Shown: in pieces, positions 9,423-18,456 of the stretch
Position numbering within the stretch: the first letter of the stretch is position 1
How the letters are laid out: each line of letters opens with the position of its first letter
Source of the DNA: DAHUXN01 sp963729815
Lineage (GTDB): Bacteria; Acidobacteriota; Terriglobia; Acidiferrales; UBA7541
Direction of reading: 5' to 3'
Length of the DNA: 64,000 nucleotides
Assembly (NCBI GenBank): GCA_963729815.1
Contig: CAVSPU010000002.1
Location: 992,001-1,056,000 of the forward strand
Program-made: the position numbers and the translations under genes
The notes under the pieces: generated by a model
Seen by the model: only the letters and a program-made list of their open reading frames with translations
The model's database searches: none
Told to the model about the DNA's origin: nothing

Positions 9423-9543
9423 CCGCGCCGAATCGGATTGCCTTCGCAATTCCTCCCAACCGCACATTGTGAACTGATCGGACGCGAGCGCCGCCGTGTG
9501 ACTGGACTCGCATGCGGAATTTTTCTATTCTCGTTTGCGGCAA

Positions 9544-10524
9544 ATGCCAGCCGCCACTAAGCCGCCCGCACTCGAACCCGGGGATCTCGTGCGCATTGTT
9601 GCGCCGGCAAGCCCGGTGGATGAGGCCGCATTGCGCAAAGGGTGCGCGGAAGTGGAACGGCTGGGATATGGGCCGCGTTGGGATCCGCGTGTGCTGGCGC
9701 GCCAGGGATATTTTGCCGGATCGGCCGAAGAACGGCTGGCGAAATTGATGCTCGCGTTCGAGGAAAATTCCTCGCGCGCGGTTTTCTGCGCGCGGGGCGG
9801 ATACGGCGCGGGATATTTGTTGGAGAGCATCGAGCCGAGACGTTTGAAGCAGCCAAAGGCGCTCCTGGGATACAGCGATGTCACGCTGTTGCAACTTTTC
9901 CTGTGGCGCAAGAAACGCTGGGTGAGCTTTTATGGGCCGATGGTGGCTTCAGGTTTCGATAAAGGCGCCGATGTCGCGGGCGGGTACGATCTGGCCTCTT
10001 TCCAACAAGCGTTGACGCAAACGAGCCACGGCTGGACGCTGGATTTGCGCGGCGAAACGCTTTCGTTTGGCCACGCCGAAGGCACGGTGATGGGCGGCTG
10101 CCTGACGCTGGTGGAGGCGACGCTCGGGACGCCGTGGGAAATTCAAACCTCCGGGACGATGCTTCTGTTGGAAGACCTGGGGATGAAGCCGTACCAGGTG
10201 GATCGCGCTTTGATACACTTGCGGCAGGCCGGGAAATTCAAAGGCGTGCGCGGGATGCTGCTCGGTGAATTTCCGGAGTGCCAGGGGCCAGCGGACAGCG
10301 CGACGGTTCGAGACGTGTTTGAACGCATTCTCAAGCCGCTCAAGATTCCGGTGGTTTGGGGCGCACCCGTAGGGCACACAGCGCGCGCGATGCTGACAAT
10401 TCCGCTGGGCGTGAAGGCTCGGCTGGTGGCGCAGGGGAGCGGGCGGCTCGAAATGCTCGAAGCGGCTTGCGGCGGGCCACACGTCGAGAAGAATATCCGA
10501 GGGAAAGGGGCACGACACTCCTGA
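9544..10524 (+). CDS. S66-family LD-carboxypeptidase
   Basis: This 326-residue protein is a cytoplasmic-type S66 serine peptidase, the family that trims the terminal D-alanine from muropeptide tetrapeptides during peptidoglycan recycling. Expected triad regions are visible: the Ser region in KALLGYSDVTLLQ, Glu in LLLEDLGMKPYQVDRAL, and His in WGAPVGHTARAM. RGGYGAGYLL and FYGPM are also typical. The ATG at 9544 is taken; a TTG at 9535 is possible. It overlaps or abuts mpl, which ligates recycled murein tripeptide, so the pair makes good sense as a murein-recycling unit. MccF-like immunity peptidases share the fold and are the alternative. Confidence 0.87.
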   Translation: MPAATKPPALEPGDLVRIVAPASPVDEAALRKGCAEVERLGYGPRWDPRVLARQGYFAGSAEERLAKLMLAFEENSSRAVFCARGGYGAGYLLESIEPRRLKQPKALLGYSDVTLLQLFLWRKKRWVSFYGPMVASGFDKGADVAGGYDLASFQQALTQTSHGWTLDLRGETLSFGHAEGTVMGGCLTLVEATLGTPWEIQTSGTMLLLEDLGMKPYQVDRALIHLRQAGKFKGVRGMLLGEFPECQGPADSATVRDVFERILKPLKIPVVWGAPVGHTARAMLTIPLGVKARLVAQGSGRLEMLEAACGGPHVEKNIRGKGARHS

Positions 10525-11951
10525 AGCGCTCGCTCGAGCACATACATATGCTTGGCATCGGTGGCGCGGCGATGGCGCCCGTCGCAGGAATGCTGAAAGA
10601 ACGCGGACATACGGTGACCGGTTCGGATAACGGCGTGTATCCACCGGCGTCGACTTTGCTCGCGTCACTGGGAATTCGATGGAGCGAAGGGTTCCGCGCG
10701 GAAAATTTGAGGCCGGCGCCGGATCTTGTTGTTGTGGGAAACGCCATATCTCGCGGCAATCCGGAATTGGAAGCGGTGCTCGACGAGCGGATTCCTTGCT
10801 GGTCGATGCCGCAGACAATCGAAGAATTGTTCTTGCCGGGCCACACGTCAATCGTGATCGCGGGGACGCACGGCAAGACGACAACGACATCAATGCTTGC
10901 GTGGATTTTTCAAGTGGCGGGGCGGCGCCCGGACTTTTTGATTGGCGGCGTGGTGCCAAACTTCGGAGACCGAAGCTACGGCCTTGGCGGCGGCGAAGAA
11001 TTCATCATCGAAGGCGATGAATATGACTCGGCGTATTTCGACAAGGCCCCGAAGTTTCTGCACTACCATCCGGATGAGCTGATCCTGACGTCATTGGAAT
11101 TCGACCACGCGGACATTTATCCCGACCTGGCCGCAATTGAACTGCAATTTGAGCGACTGGTGAATCTCGTGCCGCGGCGCGGGAAGATTCTCGTCTGGGG
11201 CGAAGCGGCAAATCTGGTTGCGTGCACCCAAAAAGCATTTTGTCCGGTGGAAACGTACGGACTTTCGCCGGAAATGGATTGGCACGCAGGCGATATCGAA
11301 TGGCGCGACGGGATGACCCACTTTCGCGTCGTTTACCATCGTGAAGAAGTGGCGCGGATTCGCATGCCGCTCGCGGGCAGGCACAACGTGATGAACGCGG
11401 TAGCGTGCGTGGCGCTGGCGTTCGGGCGCTCGGTGGAATGCGAAGCGATCGAAATGGCGCTGGCAAAATTTCAGGGTGTGCGGCGGCGGCTCGAAGTCAA
11501 GGGCGACGCGAACGGCGTGACCATCGTGGAAGATTTTGCGCACCATCCGACGGCCATTCGCGCGACGATCGAGGCGGCGCGGGCGCGGTGGCCGGGACGG
11601 AGACTGTGGGCGGCGTTCGAGCCGCGGTCGAACACGATGCGGCGCAAGGTTTTCGAGAACGAACTGGCGGCGGCGCTGGTGATGGCGGATTGCGTGGTGC
11701 TCGGGCCAGTCAACCGTCCGCATCTGCTTTCCGATGCGGAGAGGTTGGACCCTCAGCGCGTTGTGGCGGCGATTCGCGAACACGGAAAAACGGCGCGGGC
11801 ATTTGCATCGGCTGCCGAGATTGCGGATTTTGTGGGGCCGCAATTGGCCTCGGGAGATTTGGTGCTGGTAATGTCGAACGGCAGCTTTGACGGACTCTCG
11901 GGGCGTCTGGTGGAAATTCTGGAGAAAGGATTGGCAATACACAAATCGTGA
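10521..11951 (+). CDS. mpl: UDP-N-acetylmuramate:L-Ala-gamma-D-Glu-meso-Dap ligase
   Basis: This Mur ligase-family enzyme attaches recycled murein tripeptide to UDP-MurNAc. Motifs include HIHMLGIGGAAMAPVAGML, the ATP-binding GTHGKTTTTSMLAWI, EGDEYDSAYFDKAPKFLHY typical of Mpl, HNVMNAVACVALA, EDFAHHPTAI and FEPRSNTMRR. The start is uncertain. The only upstream initiator-like codon in the gap is CTG at 10521, overlapping the previous stop (CTGA) behind a GAGGGAAAGGGG ribosome binding site, giving 476 residues. The first ATG (10548) would cut into the first beta strand of the N-terminal domain. Confidence 0.88.
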   Translation: MKRSLEHIHMLGIGGAAMAPVAGMLKERGHTVTGSDNGVYPPASTLLASLGIRWSEGFRAENLRPAPDLVVVGNAISRGNPELEAVLDERIPCWSMPQTIEELFLPGHTSIVIAGTHGKTTTTSMLAWIFQVAGRRPDFLIGGVVPNFGDRSYGLGGGEEFIIEGDEYDSAYFDKAPKFLHYHPDELILTSLEFDHADIYPDLAAIELQFERLVNLVPRRGKILVWGEAANLVACTQKAFCPVETYGLSPEMDWHAGDIEWRDGMTHFRVVYHREEVARIRMPLAGRHNVMNAVACVALAFGRSVECEAIEMALAKFQGVRRRLEVKGDANGVTIVEDFAHHPTAIRATIEAARARWPGRRLWAAFEPRSNTMRRKVFENELAAALVMADCVVLGPVNRPHLLSDAERLDPQRVVAAIREHGKTARAFASAAEIADFVGPQLASGDLVLVMSNGSFDGLSGRLVEILEKGLAIHKS

Positions 11952-13750
11952 GGATCGGCTCAAGAACCTCCGGATTCATTCGATTCGCAATCCTGCTGGC
12001 TGCCGGCTTCGTCGCGGCCCGAGCGAATGCCACCATTCGGTATGCGATTTCGGTTGCGCACCCCGAGCAGCGTATGTTTCACGTGACGATGATCGTGCCA
12101 AACGTTGGCCAGGAGCTTGTGGTTGCCATGCCTGCATGGAACGCGACCTACGACATTCGCGATTTCGCATTCCGTGTCACGCAAGTGACTGCGACTGATG
12201 GCGCAAATGCAGTTGCTTTGCATGTGGTCAAGCTCAATAAGCAGACCTGGCGCATTGCCGCTGCCGAGGAAAATTCAAAAGCGAACCTCGGCGACGTGAC
12301 CATCCAGTACGAGGATTATTGGGATGACGTCGGGCCGTTTTCCTCGCAGCTCAACGCGCGGCACGCTTACATGAATCTGGCGGAAGTGCTTTTCTACGTA
12401 CCGGCGCGGCGCGCGGAGGAATCCATTGTGCAATACGCCGATCTGCCGGCGAACTGGCATATTGCGCAGGAACTTCCGGCTGCGCAATCGCAGCAAAGCT
12501 TCGTGGCGGCGAGCTATGACGCGCTGGTGGACGCGCCCGTGGAAATCGGCACGTTCCGCGAATTTCAAATCGATGCGGGAAGCGCGCATTTGCGCGTGGT
12601 GGTGGATGGCGGCGGCTGGAACCAAAGTGATTTGGGCGATACAGTGAGAAAAATCGTCGCCTACGAAACTGGAATGATGCGCGACATACCATTCCGCGAG
12701 TATATGTTTATTTTTCATTTCGGGCCATACGGCGAAATGGGCGGCGGGGGCATGGAGCACTCCAATTGCACGGCGATTGCGGTGCCGTCGAGCGACGTGG
12801 TGGCCGATGTGGCGGCGCATGAGTTTTTTCATTTGTGGAACGTGAAGCGAATCCGTCCGCAAACGCTTCAGCCGGTGGATTACACGAAGGAGATGTGGAC
12901 CAAAGCGTTATGGTTCGCGGAAGGCGTGACGAGCACCTATGCGTCGTTCACGATGGTGCGGACGGGATTGTGGAATCACGAGCAGTTTTACACGGACCTC
13001 GCGCAGCAATTTACGCAGCTCGAAGCGCGGCCTGCGCACAAATGGCAAAGCGCGGAAGAATCGAGTCTCGACACCTGGCTCGATATATATGATTACTATA
13101 ACCGGCCCGAGGTGAGCATCTCGTACTACAACAAAGGGCAGATTTTGGGCGTGATGCTGGATCTTGCGATTCGCGACGCCACGGACAATCACAAGTCGCT
13201 CGACGATGTGCTGCGCGGCATGGACGCGGATTACGCGCACCAAGGACGCTTCTACGACGACAGCGCTGGCGTCGAACAGGAAGTCGAAAAGGTAACGGGC
13301 CGCAGCTTCAAGGATTTCTTTGCGAAGTACGTTGCGGGAACCGATGAAATTCCCTATGCCGACTTCTTGAAAATTGCCGGCCTCGAAGTGCAGACGCAGG
13401 AACGCGACTTTGGTGACCTGGGCTTCGAAACAACCCGAGCAAGGGACGGAACTGTGCAAGTCTCCGCCGTCAGTGCGGGAAGCGGCGCGGAACACGCTGG
13501 ATTGCGCGCGGGCGACACTCTGCTGCAGCTCGACGGGCGTCCCTTTCCTCGGTCAGCGATGCGTTGGCTGTTTCAGCATGCGCCGGGCGAGACGGTGAAG
13601 GTGCGCGTGGAGCGAAACGGCAACCAGCTCGAGGTTTCACTCCCGCTGGGGAAGCAGACGATGCAGTCCTATTCGATCTCTGAAATGAGCGGCGCGACGA
13701 GCCGGCAAAAACGAATTCGCGCGGGATTGCTCAGCGGCACGACGGATTAA
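11948..13750 (+). CDS. M61-family metallopeptidase with PDZ domain, secreted
   Basis: This 600-residue protein has a signal peptide (basic start, then FAILLAAGFVAARANA), an N-terminal beta domain, and an M61 glycyl-aminopeptidase-like catalytic domain. The zinc motif AAHEFFHLWNVKRIRP (HExxH, near residue 290) and the downstream Glu in LWFAEGVTSTYAS are both present. A C-terminal PDZ domain (about residues 475-570) includes SAVSAGSGAEHAGLRAGDTLLQ-type residues. It likely acts in the periplasm as an aminopeptidase or processing protease; the substrate is unknown. The GTG start overlaps the mpl stop by 4 bases. M61-PDZ proteins of ~600 residues are usual in this family. Confidence 0.9.
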   Translation: MRIGSRTSGFIRFAILLAAGFVAARANATIRYAISVAHPEQRMFHVTMIVPNVGQELVVAMPAWNATYDIRDFAFRVTQVTATDGANAVALHVVKLNKQTWRIAAAEENSKANLGDVTIQYEDYWDDVGPFSSQLNARHAYMNLAEVLFYVPARRAEESIVQYADLPANWHIAQELPAAQSQQSFVAASYDALVDAPVEIGTFREFQIDAGSAHLRVVVDGGGWNQSDLGDTVRKIVAYETGMMRDIPFREYMFIFHFGPYGEMGGGGMEHSNCTAIAVPSSDVVADVAAHEFFHLWNVKRIRPQTLQPVDYTKEMWTKALWFAEGVTSTYASFTMVRTGLWNHEQFYTDLAQQFTQLEARPAHKWQSAEESSLDTWLDIYDYYNRPEVSISYYNKGQILGVMLDLAIRDATDNHKSLDDVLRGMDADYAHQGRFYDDSAGVEQEVEKVTGRSFKDFFAKYVAGTDEIPYADFLKIAGLEVQTQERDFGDLGFETTRARDGTVQVSAVSAGSGAEHAGLRAGDTLLQLDGRPFPRSAMRWLFQHAPGETVKVRVERNGNQLEVSLPLGKQTMQSYSISEMSGATSRQKRIRAGLLSGTTD

Positions 13751-13806
13751 TCATGCGAAACGCTTCGCGCAATCAATCCGGCATCTCGCTTCGCTTCGCC
13801 TAGCGA

Positions 13807-14511
13807 ATGATTCGCACGCTCCTAGCCGTGGGCTTCCTTTCGCTGTACATCATCGTCGTTGGCCTGCCGGTCATCGCGTATTCGCTCCTCACGAATTCAA
13901 GTGACGTGCTGTTCCGCGCAGGGAAGTGGGGAATCGGCGCTTCGATGCGCCTGGCAGGCGTGCGTGTGCGGACGGAAGGCGTCGAAAACATTCCGCCGGA
14001 CGTGTGCATGTTCGCCGCGAACCACGTGAGCAACTTGGACCCCCCCGCCGTGCTCATCGGTGTTCCTCGGCGCATTTCGTTTTTGGCCAAACAAGAAGTA
14101 TTCAAAGTTCCAGTTGTGCGGACGGCGCTGCGGCTGGGGAAAATTGTCCCCGTGGACCGCGCCGACAGAGAATCGGCGATTGCCAGCATCGATCAGGCAG
14201 TCGCCGTCCTGCGCGAGGGAATTTCGTTCTTTGTGTTTCCGGAAGGCACGCGCAGCAGCGACGGTACCCTGAAGCCATTCAAAAAAGGGACGTTCGTCAT
14301 GGCCATTCAGGCGGGAGTGCCCGTGGTGCCGGTGTCGATTTTGGGCAGCCGCGAACGCATGCCCAAAGGGAAACTGTCGACCGTGCCGGGTGAGATTTTG
14401 CTTCGCTTCGGCGCGCCCATCGACAGCAAGCAATACGCCGTCGACGAGCGGGAAGATCTGATGGAGCGCGTGCGCGCCGCCGTTGCGGCGGGCCTGGAAG
14501 ATCGCCCTTAG
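13807..14511 (+). CDS. plsC: 1-acyl-sn-glycerol-3-phosphate acyltransferase
   Basis: This 234-residue membrane-associated enzyme is expected to acylate lysophosphatidic acid to phosphatidic acid. An N-terminal hydrophobic helix (residues ~5-28) precedes the PlsC domain with catalytic AANHVSNLDPP (NHxxxxD), the glycerophosphate-binding FVFPEGTRSSDG, and VPVVPVSILGSRE. The ATG at 13807 lies 56 bases after the M61 gene and has no strong ribosome binding site. The stop is close to and convergent with the small membrane protein on the minus strand. Confidence 0.9.
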   Translation: MIRTLLAVGFLSLYIIVVGLPVIAYSLLTNSSDVLFRAGKWGIGASMRLAGVRVRTEGVENIPPDVCMFAANHVSNLDPPAVLIGVPRRISFLAKQEVFKVPVVRTALRLGKIVPVDRADRESAIASIDQAVAVLREGISFFVFPEGTRSSDGTLKPFKKGTFVMAIQAGVPVVPVSILGSRERMPKGKLSTVPGEILLRFGAPIDSKQYAVDEREDLMERVRAAVAAGLEDRP

Positions 14512-14903
14512 GTACCTTCCACTCTAGCGATGTAGAGCGCTCGCGCAACGCCAGCCACGCAAACCATCGTAGAGCACGGACAAACAAGGAAGGTAAGAGT
14601 GAGGCCGAGCGGGCCACCACTGAAATGCAGAGGGTTCGACACCCCGTTCACATAGGCTATCAACCAATCGCAAGCGAAGAATGAAAGTCCGAGCGCGATT
14701 GAGAGCAGTGCAAGGACTCCCCATCTCGCCGCATTTTCCGCTACTTTCTTTTCGTGCCAGATTGCGATGGCGATGGCCGCGAACGCGATAAAAACGCCTA
14801 TCACGGTCGCACGCGGAAGCGCCGCGCGGGAATACAGGTCAATTACAAAGACAATCAATGAATACTGCAAACCCAGAGTCAAGACCGCTATTGCATCGGC
14901 CAT
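14508..14903 (-). CDS. Hypothetical four-helix membrane protein
   Basis: This 131-residue protein is not recognised. It is mostly hydrophobic, with about four predicted membrane helices: VLTLGLQYSLIVFVIDL, VIGVFIAFAAIAIAIW, GVLALLSIALGLSFFA and LGLTLTFLVCPCSTMVCVAG. It starts at the ATG complementary to 14901-14903 and ends overlapping the plsC stop region in a convergent arrangement. No conserved catalytic residues are apparent. It could be a small inner-membrane protein with a narrow phylogenetic spread. The 165 bases between it and lpxD contain no evident gene. Confidence 0.55.
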   Translation of the reverse strand: MADAIAVLTLGLQYSLIVFVIDLYSRAALPRATVIGVFIAFAAIAIAIWHEKKVAENAARWGVLALLSIALGLSFFACDWLIAYVNGVSNPLHFSGGPLGLTLTFLVCPCSTMVCVAGVARALYIARVEGT

Positions 14904-15068
14904 AAAGCCCGTCCGGCGGAGTGAGTGGCGGCTGCTATTCAGGTTTCCTTATAGCATTTTCCGACGTAGTTCTCCAAAGGGGTGGATCGCAGCAATCGTG
15001 TTTGGTTGGCCCGCTCACGCATTTAACATCTTCAAACCGGCAGCAAATTGACCACTAAAAGAATAAGA

Positions 15069-16100
15069 CTACTTCTTGTCCTGGGTGGCGCGGAGGCGCG
15101 CGACTTCCTTCTCAAGTGCGCGAAGCTCGTGTTGCAATTCAGGCAGACGGTGGAACACGCCGGTCGCGCGAAGCCAGCTCTTGTTTTCGAACGCGGGCGA
15201 GCCGGAATACGTGGCGCCCGGCGGAATGTCGTGCGAAACGGCGCTCTGGGCGGTGAGCACCGCGCCGTCGCCTATGTGCAGGTGCCCCGCTGCGGCCGAC
15301 TGGCCAGCCATGATGCAACGGTCGCCGATCACGGATGATCCAGCCAATCCAACCTGGCCGCAAAGAAGCGTGTCCTCACCGACGGTGCAGGCATGGCCTA
15401 CCTGGACGAGATTGTCGATTTTCGCGCCTCGCTTGATGAGCGTTTCGCCGACGGTGGCCCGATCGATGGCGCTGTTCACCTGGACTTCTACGTCGTCGCC
15501 GATGATGGTTCGTCCTGACTGTTGGATTTTGTACCATGAACCGTTCGCTTGGCGCGCAAACCCAAAACCATCTCCGCCGATGACACTGCCGTTTTGCAAG
15601 ATGACGCGATTGCCGATTTGGCAGGCTTCGCGCACGGCGACGTGACTATGAGCGAAGAAATCTTCGCCGATGCGCGCGCCGCGATAGATGCTGACGAAGC
15701 TGTGCAGCACAGCGCGGCGGCCAATCACGACATCATCGTCGACGAAACAATATGGGCCGATGTGCACGTCCGGGCCGATTTGCGCCGACTTCGAGACGAC
15801 AGAGGTTGGATGAATGCCGGGGACGTAGCGCGGAGGAGCGTAAAAAAGTTCAATTGCGTGCGCGAAGGCAAGATAAGCATCGTCGGCGCGAAGTACAGGC
15901 AGCGAGATGCCTTGTTCGCTCTTGGGGACAATGATCGCGGAGGCCCGCGTCGTGGCAACGGCCGAGCGATAGCGCCGATTGGCAAGAAATGTCAGCTGGC
16001 CGGGAAGGGCGTCTTCAATTCCGCCGACGCCTGTGATTTCAATCTGCGCGTCGCCTTCGAGCTGGCATTTGAGCCGGGCGGCAATTTCTCCGAGCTTCAT
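15069..16100 (-). CDS. lpxD: UDP-3-O-(3-hydroxyacyl)glucosamine N-acyltransferase
   Basis: This 343-residue enzyme adds the N-linked hydroxyacyl chain in lipid A synthesis, showing a diderm envelope. The N-terminal uridine-binding domain (about residues 1-100) is followed by a left-handed beta-helix of hexapeptide repeats and a C-terminal helix rich in Leu and Glu. Key segments are GSVIGGDGFGFARQ, VNSAIDRATVGET, and DNLVQVGHACTVGEDT with the catalytic-type His. The ATG complementary to 16098-16100 has a strong GGAGG site upstream. It probably belongs to a transcription unit with the minus-strand gene ending at 16236. Other lpx genes are not in the window. Confidence 0.93.
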   Translation of the reverse strand: MKLGEIAARLKCQLEGDAQIEITGVGGIEDALPGQLTFLANRRYRSAVATTRASAIIVPKSEQGISLPVLRADDAYLAFAHAIELFYAPPRYVPGIHPTSVVSKSAQIGPDVHIGPYCFVDDDVVIGRRAVLHSFVSIYRGARIGEDFFAHSHVAVREACQIGNRVILQNGSVIGGDGFGFARQANGSWYKIQQSGRTIIGDDVEVQVNSAIDRATVGETLIKRGAKIDNLVQVGHACTVGEDTLLCGQVGLAGSSVIGDRCIMAGQSAAAGHLHIGDGAVLTAQSAVSHDIPPGATYSGSPAFENKSWLRATGVFHRLPELQHELRALEKEVARLRATQDKK

Positions 16101-16235
16101 TGGTTCCTCCGTCTTAGAGCGGTCACGCTCAAGCGCACAAGAACACCGCGCAAACCGAGGCGCAAGGCCGCGTCGAAAATGTACATCAAAGTGATGCCCG
16201 GAAACGAGCGGGCAATTGAGGCCGGGGATGCATGG

Positions 16236-16727
16236 CTACTCGTTGAACAGCTTCGGCTGCGAGGGCGCAGCGGCAGCAGTGGGCTGGCGGCGCGCAATCC
16301 CCACCACACCGAGAACCTTCATTTCGGTCAGAGCGCTGCGCGGAATGAAAATCCACAGGCTATTCCCATGGAGGTCGGGCGGCGTGAGGCGAACGCCGTG
16401 TTCGAGCAAGTCGAGCAAGTCGTTGGAGACGATGCCTTCCAGGACGTCATCGTCACGGAATCGGAGACGAACCCACAAGCCATCGAGCTTGGGGCGACTG
16501 AGGAATGCTTTGCGTTCGGGCTCGAAATTATCAACGAACTCGCGCACGAAGTGGATGCTCTTGATCTTGCCTAGCTCCAGGGTGAGATATTCGCCATCCT
16601 GAGTCAGGATCTCGACGGCGTCGGAGCTGCCCAGTCCACTGGGATTAAGGAAGCCCTGCTGGCGCGAACGATCCAGTAGCAGTACCACCACCTTCTTATG
16701 AGTTGTGCCTGCGGCGCGCTTCTTCAC
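16236..16727 (-). CDS. Conserved hypothetical protein upstream of lpxD
   Basis: This 163-residue protein has no function I can name. The N-terminal half reads HKKVVVLLLDRSRQQGFLNP and then EILTQDGEYLTLELGKIKSIHFVREF. A second similar pattern follows: LDGLWVRLRFRDDDVLEGIVSND, then LHGNSLWIFIPRSALTEMKVLGVVG. It therefore looks like two beta-rich, Sm- or PilZ-like halves of alternating hydrophobic residues. Such two-part proteins are common in Acidobacteria as far as I recall. A good promoter (TTGACA, 17-base spacer, TAACAT) on the minus strand lies about 45 bases upstream of its ATG. The 135 bases to lpxD contain only a weak ORF. Confidence 0.65.
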   Translation of the reverse strand: MKKRAAGTTHKKVVVLLLDRSRQQGFLNPSGLGSSDAVEILTQDGEYLTLELGKIKSIHFVREFVDNFEPERKAFLSRPKLDGLWVRLRFRDDDVLEGIVSNDLLDLLEHGVRLTPPDLHGNSLWIFIPRSALTEMKVLGVVGIARRQPTAAAAPSQPKLFNE

Positions 16728-16772
16728 GGGAGCCGGGCCTCGCCGGAAAGGTGTTGCGAAAGATTCGGGCCT

Positions 16773-16801
16773 ATGTTATTGTTGCCATCGCCTGTTGTCA
16801 A
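16773..16801 (-). promoter_or_regulatory. Sigma70-type promoter for the 16727/lpxD unit
   Basis: Read on the minus strand, TTGACA (plus 16796-16801) is followed by a 17-base spacer and TAACAT (plus 16773-16778). A start site near 16766 would leave a leader of about 40 bases before the ATG at 16727. The -35 box is perfect and the -10 box matches 4 of 6 positions. Confidence 0.5.
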
Positions 16802-16842
16802 CCTATTGTTTTATAAAGGGTTAGGAACGGAGCGACTGCCGA

Positions 16843-18456
16843 TTGACAGAGAAAAGGCAGATTCTGAGGTCGGCTTCCGTTATAACCGCAGTAACCCTGA
16901 TCAGCCGGATTTTCGGGTACCTTAGGGACCAACGAATCACCCTTTTGCTGGGAACGTCCACGGCGGCTGATTCGTTCATCTTGGCGTTTCGTATCCCTAA
17001 TCTTTTGAGACGCTTGGTAGGAGAAGGCTCGTTATCCGCATCCTTCATCCCAGTTTTCGCTCGCTACCTGAAAGCCCACGAGGAAAAGGCTATCTGGCAG
17101 TTTGCCAACCGCGTTTTTTGGACCGTTGCGCTGGTCTCGGGAACGCTGGCGATTCTGGGGATGCTCTTCTCGTCCCAACTGATTCATGCGTTCACGATAT
17201 TCGGCTACACGGCGGGGCAGTGGGATCTAGCGATCTACCTGAACCGCATCATTTTTCCGTATGTCTTCTTCGTGTCTCTGGCGGCGCTGGCCATGGGCAT
17301 CCTGAATTCGTTTCGCGTATTCGCTCTGCCGGCGGCGATGCCGATTCTGTTCAATCTGTCGGTCATCGTGTTCTCGATAGGCGTCGTATACAAGCCAGTC
17401 ATGAAGTGGGCGCCGGAAGCGTACCGCAATCCTGCGGTGGCGCTTGCGGCGGGAATACTGGTGGGCGGCGCACTGCAATTTCTGGTGCAGGTGCCCGCGC
17501 TGGTTCGGCGGGGAATGCACTTCGATTTCGGAATCAGTTTCAGGGATCCGGGCGTGCGGCAGGTGGGAAAACTGATGGGGCCGGGATTCTTCGGCATCGG
17601 AATCTACCAGATCAATTTTTTCGTGGACACAATTTTTGCAACCGCAGCGCGAATGCCGCGCGGTAGCGTGACATCGCTCTACGTTGCTGAGCGCGTGATG
17701 GAGTTGGTGCTGGGAAGCTATGCGATCGGGATGTCGACCGTTATTTTGCCGATGATGTCGCATCACGCTGCGGCGCGGAACCATGAAGAGATGAAAAAGA
17801 TATTTACGTTTTCGTTGCGGCTGGTTTCATTCATCACGATTCCGGCGGCGGTGGGCCTCGTGCTGTTGCGCACGCCCATCATTCAAGTGCTCTTCGAGCA
17901 TGGGCGGTTTGTTGCCGAATCGACTTCGCTGGCCGCGCGCGCGCTGCTTTATTACGCGCTGGGGTTGCCGGCCTTTGCCGCGGTGAAAATGGTGGTCCCG
18001 CTATTTTATTCGGCGCAGGACACCAGAACGCCCGTCGAGGTTGCCGCGTACTCGCTGTTGATCAATGTGATTTTGAACGTGGCCTTTCTGTGGATGTTTT
18101 TCCGCACGTTTTACAACGGGAGCCCCGCTCTGGCCACGTCGGTTGCCGCCTATTTTAATTTCTTCGCGCTATTGTGGATATTCCGGAAGCGCTTTGGGCA
18201 GCTCGGGTTTAAGCGAGTTCTTGCATCGCTCGGACGCGTTCTGGCCGCCTCGGTGGCCATGGGGTTGGGCTGTGCGGCGTTCATGCGTTACGCGCATTTC
18301 AGTTCCTACGCGCATCTCTTGCCAAGAATTGGATTGCTTGCCGGCGTGATCTTTGCAGCCGCCGCGCTGTATCTGGGATTGGCGTTGCTATTCCGCTGCG
18401 AAGAACTCGGTGAGTTGCGGAAGGTCTTGCGGCGTGCAGAAGAGGCGGCGGTCTGA
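16843..18456 (+). CDS. murJ: Lipid II flippase MurJ (MviN)
   Basis: This 537-residue MOP-superfamily protein moves lipid II across the inner membrane for peptidoglycan synthesis. About 13-14 hydrophobic helices are visible. Family segments are SVITAVTLISRIFGYLRDQ, DSFILAFRIPNLLRRLVGEGSLSASFIPVF, YVAERVMELVLGSYAIGMSTVILPMMS and LPAFAAVKMVVPLFYSAQDTRTP. The start is a TTG at 16843 following AGGAACGGAG. It overlaps the downstream recombinase gene, whose ATG lies on the murJ stop (TGATG). Charged residues typical of the central cavity (Arg near residues 18-25 and 52-56) are present. Confidence 0.93.
   Translation: MTEKRQILRSASVITAVTLISRIFGYLRDQRITLLLGTSTAADSFILAFRIPNLLRRLVGEGSLSASFIPVFARYLKAHEEKAIWQFANRVFWTVALVSGTLAILGMLFSSQLIHAFTIFGYTAGQWDLAIYLNRIIFPYVFFVSLAALAMGILNSFRVFALPAAMPILFNLSVIVFSIGVVYKPVMKWAPEAYRNPAVALAAGILVGGALQFLVQVPALVRRGMHFDFGISFRDPGVRQVGKLMGPGFFGIGIYQINFFVDTIFATAARMPRGSVTSLYVAERVMELVLGSYAIGMSTVILPMMSHHAAARNHEEMKKIFTFSLRLVSFITIPAAVGLVLLRTPIIQVLFEHGRFVAESTSLAARALLYYALGLPAFAAVKMVVPLFYSAQDTRTPVEVAAYSLLINVILNVAFLWMFFRTFYNGSPALATSVAAYFNFFALLWIFRKRFGQLGFKRVLASLGRVLAASVAMGLGCAAFMRYAHFSSYAHLLPRIGLLAGVIFAAAALYLGLALLFRCEELGELRKVLRRAEEAAV

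Noticed and set aside
16097..16309. 70-codon minus-strand ORF between lpxD and the conserved hypothetical gene
   Set aside because: It overlaps the hypothetical gene by 74 bases, is Arg/Ser-rich, has no ribosome binding site and no recognisable domain.
16795..16817. TTGTCA and TATAAA before murJ as a plus-strand promoter
   Set aside because: The spacer is only 11 bases, too short for a sigma70 promoter.
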